A DNA stretch of 64,000 nt, taken from Clostridia bacterium. Its GTDB lineage: Bacteria; Bacillota; Clostridia; Lachnospirales; Lachnospiraceae. The notes beneath the pieces are model-generated. The model made no database searches. It had not been told where the DNA came from and saw only the letters and a list, made by a program, of their open reading frames with translations. Shown one piece after another: positions 8,303 through 15,721 of this stretch. The stretch lies in contig QKAS01000047.1 in the NCBI GenBank assembly GCA_003246295.1, positions 89,498 through 153,497 of the forward strand, in the 5' to 3' direction. Every line of letters starts with the position of its first letter. The stretch's first letter is position 1. Position numbers and translations under genes: made by a program.

Positions 8303-8781
8303 TCCATTACCTCCCAATCCTCGATGGAAATTCTGAGCTTATCAAGCGTTCTATATAATCTGTTTTTTACATTTGGAAGACTGATACCAACGATTGCCGC
8401 AATCTGGTCCAATTTTCTTCCTTCAAAGAATCTCAGTATCAGTATGCTTTTATCAGGTTCTCCTAGCAAATCTATCAGACTCCTAAGTTCTACTTCCCCA
8501 TATTGTTCCTCATAAACTTTGTCAACTTCAGTAAATGAAGTATCCCTTTTATTTTTTCTAATAAAGTCAATCGCCTCGTTGATCATGATTCTGTAAATCC
8601 ATGTATCTGCCATCTGCTCGTGTTTCAGCATGTTACATTTTAAAATCGCTTTATACGCACCTTCCTGCACAATATCCTGTGCATCCATTTCATTATGAAC
8701 ATAACTATATGCCAATCTGTAATATTTTTCATAATGCTCAATTAGCATCTCTTCAACACATTGTTCAAGATTTCTTTTCAC
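8299..8781 (-). CDS. sigV: ECF sigma factor, SigV-like
   Basis: This 160-residue sigma-70 family protein has only regions 2 and 4. Region 2 holds YVHNEMDAQDIVQEGAYKA and the DNA-melting DTWIYRIMINEAIDFIRK; region 4 ends with LPNVKNRLYRTLDKLR as the recognition helix. It should direct polymerase to cell-envelope stress genes and be held inactive by the membrane protein encoded immediately downstream. A matching ECF-type promoter lies about 40 bases upstream, so the operon is probably autoregulated. Assignment to the SigV subgroup rests on the partner's DUF3298 domain. Confidence 0.88.
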   Translation of the reverse strand: MKRNLEQCVEEMLIEHYEKYYRLAYSYVHNEMDAQDIVQEGAYKAILKCNMLKHEQMADTWIYRIMINEAIDFIRKNKRDTSFTEVDKVYEEQYGEVELRSLIDLLGEPDKSILILRFFEGRKLDQIAAIVGISLPNVKNRLYRTLDKLRISIEDWEVME

Positions 8782-8824
8782 TTATCATCTACCTCCGTCA
8801 TTTTTTAACCAGTTATATTTATTA

Positions 8825-8850
8825 GACGTGTTGAATCTGAAAAAAGTTTC
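8825..8850 (-). promoter_or_regulatory. ECF-type autoregulatory promoter of the sigV-rsiV operon
   Basis: On the minus strand GAAAC (8850-8846) is followed after exactly 17 bases by CGTC (8828-8825). This is the classical -35/-10 pair recognised by SigV/SigM/SigX-type factors. It lies 44 bases before the sigma factor start codon. Confidence 0.75.
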
Positions 8851-8884
8851 ATTTTAAATATATTTTTAGTGTAACATAAAATAA

Positions 8885-8942
8885 AAAAGACTCCAGTCAC
8901 AATATACCCTGTCTCCCTTTGGAGAATTGTGACCAGAGTCTT
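8885..8942 (-). terminator. Terminator of the formate/nitrite transporter gene
   Basis: AGACTC plus GTCACAAT pair with ATTGTGAC plus GAGTCT around a 2-bp mismatch. The minus strand then reads TTTTTT. It begins 14 bases past the transporter stop codon. Confidence 0.85.
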
Positions 8943-8956
8943 CTCTCTTATATTGA

Positions 8957-9865
8957 CTAAACACTTTTTTCATAGCTAAGATTATCTTTATTGGGAATCG
9001 CCTTACTAAGAACGGCTTTTATAGATGATCTTGATTCACTTTTATACACAAGATAAAGTGGAACTGCTATTACAAAACTTCCACCTACAATATTTCCAAG
9101 CGTAACAGGAATCAGATTATGCAAAACAAATCCAGCTGGTGTAATCATATCTAGTTGTTGCCTTGTGAAACCGTATAACTCCATTGCTTTTGCCGCATAC
9201 TTTTCATTTGACGCAGCAAGCATGCCTGCTGGAATATAATACATATTTGCAACGCAATGTTCAAATCCAGCAATTACAAATGCCATGATTGGAAAGAACA
9301 AGGCAACAATTTTACCTATGATGTCAGTTGCACACGCTGCCATTAAAACAGCTGCGCAAACTAAAATATTACAGCAAATCCCTGATTGAAATGCACTAAA
9401 ACCATCAAGCGTTACCTTGCCATAAGCAACTTTAATTGCGTATGCACCAATTTCTTCTCTATAAAGTCCATCTGATGCCCCAGCATATTGTAAAACAGCC
9501 GCAAAAAGTGAACCCGCGAAATTACTAACATAAACCAGACATAAATTTTTCATAAAATCTGATGTTTTAATTTTTCTGTCCATAACACCAGTAATCATCA
9601 GACAATTTCCAGTAAAAAGTTCACCACCAACAAATAATATCATCATAAGTCCAACCGGAAATATAACACCAGCAAGACTTCTTGATAATCCCGGATCATG
9701 GATTCCAAACATCGCTGCAGAACTGGAAGCAGCTCCGAAAGCAACAAACATTCCTGCAAAAAATCCAAGTATTAAAATTTTTAATAGCGGCATTTTACTT
9801 TTATTGACCGACGATAAAATAGTACTTTCCATCACTTGGGACGGAATCAGAAAATTATTTTTCAT
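8957..9865 (-). CDS. Formate/nitrite transporter family channel
   Basis: FNT proteins are pentameric membrane channels for formate, nitrite, hydrosulfide or lactate. This 302-residue protein has six helices. Diagnostic motifs are GGELFTGN, the central FEHCVANMYYIPAG containing the conserved His-x2-Ala-Asn-Met, and LGNIVGGSFVIAV. In an anaerobe with a hydrogenase and probable formate production, a formate channel is the best guess. The start at 9865 has GGAG at six bases. The ATG four codons earlier abuts its putative site. A LysR-type gene precedes it in the same orientation, and an FNR-like palindrome sits just upstream. Confidence 0.88.
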   Translation of the reverse strand: MKNNFLIPSQVMESTILSSVNKSKMPLLKILILGFFAGMFVAFGAASSSAAMFGIHDPGLSRSLAGVIFPVGLMMILFVGGELFTGNCLMITGVMDRKIKTSDFMKNLCLVYVSNFAGSLFAAVLQYAGASDGLYREEIGAYAIKVAYGKVTLDGFSAFQSGICCNILVCAAVLMAACATDIIGKIVALFFPIMAFVIAGFEHCVANMYYIPAGMLAASNEKYAAKAMELYGFTRQQLDMITPAGFVLHNLIPVTLGNIVGGSFVIAVPLYLVYKSESRSSIKAVLSKAIPNKDNLSYEKSV

Positions 9866-9906
9866 AAATAGCTCCATTCCTTAAAACGATACACTGAACC
9901 TTATTT

Positions 9907-9920
9907 ATGATAACAATCAA
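9907..9920 (-). promoter_or_regulatory. FNR/CRP-like palindrome upstream of the FNT gene
   Basis: On the minus strand the sequence TTGATTGTTATCAT matches TTGAT-N4-ATCAA at 9 of 10 positions and lies about 42 bases before the transporter start. It could bind a Crp/Fnr family regulator, but none is encoded nearby and one such match in AT-rich DNA can be chance. Confidence 0.3.
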
Positions 9921-9942
9921 TGTTTTTTTTGTGAAATATAAA

Positions 9943-9985
9943 TGAGGCATGATTGCATATCAAAAATAATATGCACCCTGCCTCA
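9943..9985 (-). terminator. Hairpin after the LysR gene
   Basis: TGAGGCA pairs with TGCCTCA, and TTGCATAT with ATATGCA after a small internal loop. The structure lies about 45 bases past the LysR stop and before the FNT gene. The T-tract is weak on the minus strand, so termination may be partial. Confidence 0.55.
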
Positions 9986-10028
9986 GTTTTATAAAAAATA
10001 TATATGAATCCAGCACCTTTTATATTAA

Positions 10029-10967
10029 TTAAACTGCACGCCACAAATAAGGTTTTGATGATACTTCTTCTTTTGATTCATTCAACTTTTTCTCAAATAG
10101 CTGATCAAATGTACTAAATTTATATCCATTTCTGTAAATCAGGATATCTTTATATTGATTGTGCTCTACCTTGCAAGCCCTCTGTACAAGCCCATATTGC
10201 TTAAGGTAACTCTCAGGTATTGGCGAAACCCACATATAAGAATTATGTACATTGGTAAGAATATCGAACTGACTTCCCCTATCATACACATATATTTTCT
10301 TTCTTTGCTTTGCGTCACCTTCACTACTGCGACTGATATAAGGAATTTCAGTGTCACCATGTGTAAGTTCAATATATCTTCTTAAGTCTTCCGGTGTAAT
10401 GCACTTTTGATGAGCAAGCGGATTTTTTTCAGACATAACAAGCACATACTCAAAATCCCATACTGGCTTAAAGTGCAAATCTTTATTTTTCAGATACTCC
10501 ATAAAATAGTTCTCGTATATACTCTGATATCTAATAACACCAATATTACATTTTGAATTTACAACATCTCCAATTGCCTCCATGGAATTGGTTTCACTAA
10601 TTGATACGTCCATCTCATCATCCTGATTCAATTCCGTTAAAAACTTTGCAAATCCACTTGCTATATAACTTCCTCTCGGAATGGATACTTTGAATGTCTG
10701 AGAACAGATACCATCATTTTTTGAAAGCATCTCCATTTCATTGAGTTGTTCTACTATTTTTCTGGCATAGGTCAGAAAGTCTGCTCCTTTTTCAGTCGGA
10801 ACCATCCCTCTCTTCGTTCTATCAAAGATGGTGTACCCAAGTGTCTCTTCAAGCTCTTTAATTGCTTTACTCAGATTTGGCTGCGCCATGTACATATTCT
10901 CAGCTGCCCGTGTAATGGACGCTGCTCGCTCAACTTCTACAGCATATTTAAAATATAAAGTATTCAT
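10029..10967 (-). CDS. LysR-family transcriptional regulator
   Basis: The 312-residue protein has an N-terminal winged helix-turn-helix (residues about 3-62, with ASITRAAENMYMAQPNLS as turn and recognition helix, ELEETLGYTIFDRTKRG as wing). A substrate-binding effector domain follows. The start at 10967 has AGGCGGTG upstream; the frame continues nine codons further without a second site. It precedes the formate/nitrite channel gene in the same direction and could regulate it, but LysR genes more often control divergent neighbours, and the divergent side here holds only the small gene at 11082. The ligand is unknown. Confidence 0.85.
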   Translation of the reverse strand: MNTLYFKYAVEVERAASITRAAENMYMAQPNLSKAIKELEETLGYTIFDRTKRGMVPTEKGADFLTYARKIVEQLNEMEMLSKNDGICSQTFKVSIPRGSYIASGFAKFLTELNQDDEMDVSISETNSMEAIGDVVNSKCNIGVIRYQSIYENYFMEYLKNKDLHFKPVWDFEYVLVMSEKNPLAHQKCITPEDLRRYIELTHGDTEIPYISRSSEGDAKQRKKIYVYDRGSQFDILTNVHNSYMWVSPIPESYLKQYGLVQRACKVEHNQYKDILIYRNGYKFSTFDQLFEKKLNESKEEVSSKPYLWRAV

Positions 10968-11081
10968 ATTACACCGCCTGCATAATAATCTCATTTTATC
11001 TGTGTCATTATAACAGTAACTTTGAGAAAAGAAAATGATGTATTTCGAATGGTATTATATCAATTTTGATATATCCAATCA

Positions 11082-11537
11082 TCAGCTTCCAAATAAGAAG
11101 CCAAACTGTGATGTGAAATTCTCAAGATCTCTGTTAACTTCATCTACCTTTGCTGCCATACTGTTTAGTGTATCAATTGTATCATTCAATCCGTCAATGT
11201 CAAGTTTTGATACCTTCTCGCCAAATTCTTTGATTGTCTGATTAAATTTATCCACATCAAGCTCTGCAACATTTTGTGTCATGGCATTAATTCCATTAAG
11301 AATTTGATCAAATCCCTTCAGTTTGTTTGCAACGATACCTCCACCTACAAATAAACTTATAATAAGAATCCCTACAAATCCAGTCAAAATTCTAGTTGTT
11401 AATATTTGCTGTTTTAAAAGTTTGTTATTCTCTATTAATAATAACTCTAATCCCAAATTTTCAGAGTCTTTTTTCACAACATTCTCTTCCTTCGACTCTA
11501 TTTTATCAGTTACTGATTCAGCTGCTTGCTCCTGCAT
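11082..11537 (-). CDS. Membrane protein with coiled-coil extracytoplasmic region
   Basis: I do not recognise a named family for this 151-residue protein. It has a charged N-terminus rich in Glu and Lys (1-45), one membrane helix (about 48-68, RILTGFVGILIISLFVGGG), then an amphipathic heptad-like region with repeated hydrophobics (FDQILNGINAMTQNVAEL, KLDIDGLNDTIDTL) to the end. GGGAGG precedes the ATG by nine bases. It begins two bases after the phosphatase stop codon, so the two genes are cotranscribed. The pairing may mean that the phosphatase and this membrane protein act together, which is inference. Confidence 0.7.
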   Translation of the reverse strand: MQEQAAESVTDKIESKEENVVKKDSENLGLELLLIENNKLLKQQILTTRILTGFVGILIISLFVGGGIVANKLKGFDQILNGINAMTQNVAELDVDKFNQTIKEFGEKVSKLDIDGLNDTIDTLNSMAAKVDEVNRDLENFTSQFGFLFGS

Positions 11538-11539
11538 AC

Positions 11540-12007
11540 TTATTTTCCTCCCTCTCTTGTCATAATATGATTATATAAACCATCAATTCCTTCTATCACA
11601 TCCCTGTATGTTGCTTCAAAATCACCACTATACCATGGATCAGCGATTGATCCACCTCGATCTGTAAAATCCAGCAATTTATATATTTTCCCCTCAGGAT
11701 CTCCTCCAAAGATACGAATCATATTTCTAATATTTGCATCATCCATTCCAATAAAATAATCGTATGCCGTATAGTCTTCTTTCCTCAGTTTGATTGCATA
11801 TTTTCCTTCTGTAGAAATACCAATCTTTTTCAACACACTCACTGTACCGTGATGTACTGGATTCCCAATTTCTTCGCTGCTGGTCGCTGCAGATTTGATC
11901 AAAAACTCTTTTCCCATTCCCTGACGCTTTACATAATCTTTAAATAAAAATTCAGCCATTGGGCTACGGCAAATGTTGCCGTGGCAGACGAAAAGTATTT
12001 TTATCAT
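11540..12007 (-). CDS. Low-molecular-weight protein tyrosine phosphatase
   Basis: The 155-residue enzyme hydrolyses phosphotyrosine (or phosphoarginine) in proteins. The catalytic P-loop VCHGNICRS holds nucleophile Cys8 and Arg14, and the general-acid aspartate lies in ADPWYSGDF. GAGGAA precedes ATG 12007. Its first codons overlap the attachment site of a mobile element. The 3' part is the original chromosomal gene, while the start codon, binding site and promoter now come from the end of the integrated element. Two truncated copies of the original 5' end survive at 21910-21960 and 25218-25275. The gene is therefore intact but has a new upstream region. Confidence 0.92.
   Translation of the reverse strand: MIKILFVCHGNICRSPMAEFLFKDYVKRQGMGKEFLIKSAATSSEEIGNPVHHGTVSVLKKIGISTEGKYAIKLRKEDYTAYDYFIGMDDANIRNMIRIFGGDPEGKIYKLLDFTDRGGSIADPWYSGDFEATYRDVIEGIDGLYNHIMTREGGK
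11973..11995. repeat. att copy 1 (left end of element 1, inside intact PTP)
   Basis: This 23-bp block encodes residues LFVCHGNI of the phosphatase on the minus strand and is identical to 21918-21940. It differs by one base from 25234-25256. It is the inferred recombination core; the true crossover could be shorter. Confidence 0.8.
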
Positions 12008-12069
12008 CCCTTTAAATTCCTCATTTTCCTTGTATTTACGGGCTTTGTAGCCCTTTTGTAAAAAGCGAC

Positions 12070-12113
12070 TTGGTGGCATAAATTAGTATAATTTGGCATA
12101 TTTTTGCCACCAA
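12070..12113. repeat. Inverted repeat at element 1 left end
   Basis: TTGGTGGCA near 12070-12078 pairs perfectly with TGCCACCAA at 12105-12113. It may be an integrase or excisionase site or part of a terminator; it overlaps the outward promoter. Confidence 0.5.
12085..12113 (-). promoter_or_regulatory. Outward promoter at the end of element 1 reading into PTP
   Basis: On the minus strand TTGGTG (12113-12108) and TATACT (12090-12085) are separated by 17 bases. It points out of the element towards the phosphatase start 78 bases away, so the element seems to supply expression of the gene it interrupted. Confidence 0.5.
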
Positions 12114-12115
12114 AA

Positions 12116-12154
12116 GGTGTAAATTGAGGTGTAAATTAATTCATTTTACACCTC
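12116..12154. repeat. Integrase arm-type repeats at element 1 left end
   Basis: GGTGTAAATT occurs at 12116-12125 and 12128-12137, with an inverted copy at 12143-12152. The same 10-mer recurs at both right-end modules (21852-21861 and 25168-25177). Position and spacing fit arm sites bound by the N-terminal domain of Tn916-type integrases. The last two copies also form a perfect 10-bp hairpin (GAGGTGTAAA with TTTACACCTC) that could terminate the integrase transcript. Confidence 0.6.
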
Positions 12155-12171
12155 GGTATTTTCGGGGCGTA

Positions 12172-13368
12172 TTAAATCACTCTCATTCTCTCAAGTTCAT
12201 GCTTCGCATCTTCAAACCTCACGTGGGTATAGGTGTTAAGCGTAACACTTATATCAGCATGTCCCATAAGATACTGAAGCGTCTTTGGATTCATACCAGC
12301 TCTCGACATATTACTACAATACGTATGTCTACATACATGAGGTGTAATTTTGGGCATTTGGATCTTGTAGATTTTATTATATTTTTGAAGGATATGCTTG
12401 AAGTAATGCTCCCAATGAAGGGAATACATAATACTTCCGTCCTTATCAAAATATAAAAATCCAGATACACCATCCACCATTGGCTCAACTTTTAAGGCTT
12501 TACGATTTGCAATAATTATCTTAAAGCAATCCTCTACTTCCTTGGTCATAGGTAGAATACGCTCCCCACTTGTAGTCTTGGTATCCTCGATATAATATCC
12601 AATATTTGATCTCTTCTGAAGCTGATGATTCACGTTAATGGTATGATTCTTGAAATCAATATCTGAGAAGGTTAACCCACAAAATTCCGAAATACGAAGA
12701 CCAGTCTTAAAAAGTATATAGATGCCTTCATAATATTTGCAGAAATAATTGTCTTCTTTAACAAACTTAAGGAACTTTCGCTCCTCATCTCTCGTAATTG
12801 CTTCACGCGTTACACTATCGTTCACCACCACATTCACAAGCATAAAATCAAATGGATTTTTACGAATGATATCATCATCTAAAGCTAGACGAAATGCAGG
12901 TCTTAACACTCCTCGAATCGTATGGATTGAGCTGTAACTCTTACCATCCTTCTTCTGAAGATGAATCAACCAGGTCTTAGCATCTGATATACGAACTGTA
13001 CTGATGAATTTCTTGCCAAAAGGATCCTTCTTTAGCCAATTTATTACTGTTCGATATCCAGCCTCTGTAGTAGGTCTTACGCCAGTCTTAGTTGCAATAT
13101 ACTTCTCAACTAATTCTAAAACTGTCATATCGTCACCATTGGATGCAATCTGCTTAAATTGATTCGCCTGGATTTCCTTCTCTTTCTCACGAAGAGAAAC
13201 ATCTTTTCGCTTTCCATCTACCATTCTGTCATTGTGGTCTAATCTCCAGCTATAGACATATTTGACTTTCCCATCCTCATCATACTTAAAACGATACCGC
13301 CCATCTGGCATCTGCATTTCTCCATTGTGTAAAATACGTCCTCTTTTATCTCTCCTTTTTTCACTCAT
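12172..13368 (-). CDS. int: Tn916-type tyrosine recombinase (integrase)
   Basis: The 398-residue protein closely follows Tn916 Int: an N-terminal arm-binding domain (starting MSEKRRDKRGRILHNGE), a core-binding domain, and a catalytic domain. The catalytic residues are Arg in KTGLRISEF (about 230), Lys in DTKTTSGER, H-x2-R in HVCRHT (344-348), GHADIS, and the nucleophile Tyr380 in NTYTHV, so the enzyme should be active. GGAGA precedes ATG 13368. It lies at the element's left end, beside the att site. It catalyses integration into, and with Xis excision from, the phosphatase gene. Confidence 0.95.
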   Translation of the reverse strand: MSEKRRDKRGRILHNGEMQMPDGRYRFKYDEDGKVKYVYSWRLDHNDRMVDGKRKDVSLREKEKEIQANQFKQIASNGDDMTVLELVEKYIATKTGVRPTTEAGYRTVINWLKKDPFGKKFISTVRISDAKTWLIHLQKKDGKSYSSIHTIRGVLRPAFRLALDDDIIRKNPFDFMLVNVVVNDSVTREAITRDEERKFLKFVKEDNYFCKYYEGIYILFKTGLRISEFCGLTFSDIDFKNHTINVNHQLQKRSNIGYYIEDTKTTSGERILPMTKEVEDCFKIIIANRKALKVEPMVDGVSGFLYFDKDGSIMYSLHWEHYFKHILQKYNKIYKIQMPKITPHVCRHTYCSNMSRAGMNPKTLQYLMGHADISVTLNTYTHVRFEDAKHELERMRVI

Positions 13369-13479
13369 AATCATGTCTCCTTCCATTCTTCAAAATAAGA
13401 ATGGCAGACATTACCTAACTGATATTATATCAGTCATAGTGTTTGTCTGCCATAGCAATTTAAATCAATGTGTTGTTAT

Positions 13480-13704
13480 TTATACCGCATATGCTTCGTC
13501 AAGATATTCTTCAAAACGACGTCGTTTAATCTTAATATGACTGCCGATTTCTAATAAAAAGTCAGCGCCTTCATTTTCTGCCACAAGCTGGCGAAGTCTT
13601 TTCTCTCCAATTCCAAAATAATCTGCAGCTTCTTGAATTGATAAAGAATACTTCAACCAGATCGGTGTAGCAAGTTTCTTATAAATCGGAACAATTTTCT
13701 CCAT
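13480..13704 (-). CDS. xis: Excisionase, Tn916 Xis-like
   Basis: The 74-residue basic protein resembles Tn916 Xis. It has a winged-helix DNA-binding fold with LSIQEAADYFGIGEKRLRQL as the helix-turn-helix and IKIKRRRFEEYLDE at the end. It bends DNA at the element ends and directs the integrase to excise. GGGAGG lies nine bases before ATG 13704. The frame is open for 34 more codons upstream without a binding site. It is 111 bases ahead of int on the same strand. Confidence 0.88.
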   Translation of the reverse strand: MEKIVPIYKKLATPIWLKYSLSIQEAADYFGIGEKRLRQLVAENEGADFLLEIGSHIKIKRRRFEEYLDEAYAV

Positions 13705-13839
13705 ATTGAGGATCCTCCCTTTTTTCTCTAAAATACAAAACTCTATTTCCGTGGAAACACACCTTGGAAACAGACTGGTTAAAAACTTAATTATTTCAAA
13801 ATCCATTTATTCACATCTTTCTAAACCCCGCAAATATGC

Positions 13840-15162
13840 CTATTTGAAAGGACATTCCGTATCTGTCAGCTCTAATTGCAAAAATGTTGATGCTGTGTTT
13901 CCAGTTTCTGTTTCCACTTTGTGCAACCAACCTCGTTGCTTACCATAGCCTGGGATATTTCTTGGATTAGGATAAGCCTCCCACTCTTCCATCATGTTAT
14001 TCATGATTTCACCGATTTCCCTAGAATCTCTAGCGGATGGCTTTCCAATCATATTCAAAGCTTCATTGTAAATCTGTTGAACACATACGATTTCTTTAGC
14101 AGACTTTTCTAACCAATCCTGAATCAATCCAGTCCATGTATCCTCTGCCATAAATGCTTGCTGATATTTCGCCAAATCCTTTTCTATATGCCTTGGCAAT
14201 TTCATTTTTATATTTCCTTGCAGATATAGATGCATCATCTCCGCCCACATCTGCTCAATATAGGATCTTGATTCTACTTCGTTCTCAAGAATATGAACCT
14301 CGGCCTTAGTGGCATCACATTTAATTGGCAAGAATCTACGATTACCACTTCGATCTAGGGGCAAGAAATTCTGTACATTTGAAGTTCCAGCAAATACACA
14401 TTGTCTAGGTCTATCTTCTGCCCTGGTGCCATAGGGAAGGCGGTAATTATCATATTGCTTACTTAGAAATGCTTTCGTGGCTTCATTGTATTTTGTGTTT
14501 AAGATTGCAAGCATTTCTGCTATTTCACAGATCCAATGCCCTGCTAAATGCTCATAAACCTTATCATCATCCATTCGCTTCAAATCATCGGTAAACCATA
14601 AGTCCAATGTCGCAAGGAATCGAATAAAGGTTGATTTGCCAGCACCCTGTCCACCTACAAGACAAAGCATATATTCAAATTTACATCCTGGTACAAATAC
14701 TCTGTGAATGGCACCAAGCATAAATAATTTGATTGCCTCGTATTGATACTCCGTATTCTCTACTCCAAGAAAATGTGGCAAGGCATATCGTACTCGCTCC
14801 TTGCCATCCCACTTAAGAGATTTTAGATATTCTCGTATTGGATGATATTCATTTTCTGTTGCTACAATTTGCATCCCAGCACGAATTCTACGCTCGTTAT
14901 TTAATCTGTAATTCTTTTCTAGATAATGAAGGATGTGGATTTCATCCTTATCTGTAATCTCACGCTTGTTTCTGCTCCAAGACATCGTTCCAAACAATTC
15001 AATTCGTTCTCTAAAAAGATTTTCTCTTATATTTCCAGCAAATACTGGATCATTTTTAAAGACAATCGTCACATTATCGATGGTGTTGTAAGGCCAACCT
15101 TTTTCAGATGTATCAAGCATATTCTTTATGTCCTCCACGGACAGCATCAAGTTTTCTTCCAA
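13840..15162 (-). CDS. VapE-family helicase/ATPase
   Basis: Virulence-associated protein E family members are superfamily 3-like ATPases that accompany a primase in replication of mobile elements. The 440-residue protein has Walker A GGQGAGKST and a Walker B-like ICEIAEM. The downstream segment RQCVFAGTSNVQNFLPLD contains the arginine and sensor residues. The best start is an unusual TTG at 15162, eight bases after AGGAGGT. A second candidate is ATG 15120, eleven bases after GGAGG. It overlaps the primase gene by 50 bases, so translation is probably coupled. With the primase it should allow the excised circle to replicate. Confidence 0.85.
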   Translation of the reverse strand: MEENLMLSVEDIKNMLDTSEKGWPYNTIDNVTIVFKNDPVFAGNIRENLFRERIELFGTMSWSRNKREITDKDEIHILHYLEKNYRLNNERRIRAGMQIVATENEYHPIREYLKSLKWDGKERVRYALPHFLGVENTEYQYEAIKLFMLGAIHRVFVPGCKFEYMLCLVGGQGAGKSTFIRFLATLDLWFTDDLKRMDDDKVYEHLAGHWICEIAEMLAILNTKYNEATKAFLSKQYDNYRLPYGTRAEDRPRQCVFAGTSNVQNFLPLDRSGNRRFLPIKCDATKAEVHILENEVESRSYIEQMWAEMMHLYLQGNIKMKLPRHIEKDLAKYQQAFMAEDTWTGLIQDWLEKSAKEIVCVQQIYNEALNMIGKPSARDSREIGEIMNNMMEEWEAYPNPRNIPGYGKQRGWLHKVETETGNTASTFLQLELTDTECPFK

Positions 15163-15721
15163 GTTTCTCTACCTCCTGTGTTAATTCATCCATTTCTTTT
15201 TCTAATTCTGCGGTTGAAATCTCAAACAGAACATAATCATATAGATACAACACATAATCCTTCCTATGCATTGCCCCAATATAAAAAGGATGCCAAGTGG
15301 CATCCTCTGAATCAGATGGTGTATATTCTCTTTCTGCTAATGCGATTGTACTCACAAGAGCACTTAGTGCTGATAATAAATCTCGCTTTTTCTCTGCAAA
15401 AACGACTCGATCTGATTTTACTTTTTTGACTATTTTTGTGGGTCGAATGCCATTGTTATTGTCATAAGACAGATTAAAACTATCGGCGATTTTCTTTGCT
15501 GCATTTAATAAACTTAGTCCATACAGTTTTGCTACGAAATTAATCCCATCACCATATTCTCCGCAAGCAAAGCACTTAAACCGCTCCTTTACGTTTAAGC
15601 TAGGATGATGATCATCGTGAAAAGGACATTTCATCATTCCATTACAACTTATATAAAAGCCTTCATTTGCAATAATCTGACGAGTTGTTAGATTTTCTTT
15701 AATTGCATCAAATACAGTCAT
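15113..15721 (-). CDS. CHC2 zinc-finger primase-like protein
   Basis: The N-terminal 60 residues form a DnaG-type zinc finger: KCPFHDDHHPS supplies Cys and His, and FKCFACGEYGDGINFV supplies the last two cysteines. The remaining 140 residues are charged and helical without a TOPRIM catalytic core, so this 202-residue protein is shorter than a full primase. It probably recognises DNA for the VapE partner encoded next. The ATG overlaps the relaxase stop by four bases. Family assignment is firm; primase activity is inferred. Confidence 0.82.
   Translation of the reverse strand: MTVFDAIKENLTTRQIIANEGFYISCNGMMKCPFHDDHHPSLNVKERFKCFACGEYGDGINFVAKLYGLSLLNAAKKIADSFNLSYDNNNGIRPTKIVKKVKSDRVVFAEKKRDLLSALSALVSTIALAEREYTPSDSEDATWHPFYIGAMHRKDYVLYLYDYVLFEISTAELEKEMDELTQEVEKLGRKLDAVRGGHKEYA

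Noticed and set aside
11540..12007. Phosphatase called a pseudogene because of the nearby insertion
   Set aside because: The open frame, catalytic Cys8/Arg14 loop, start codon and binding site are all intact; only the upstream region was exchanged.
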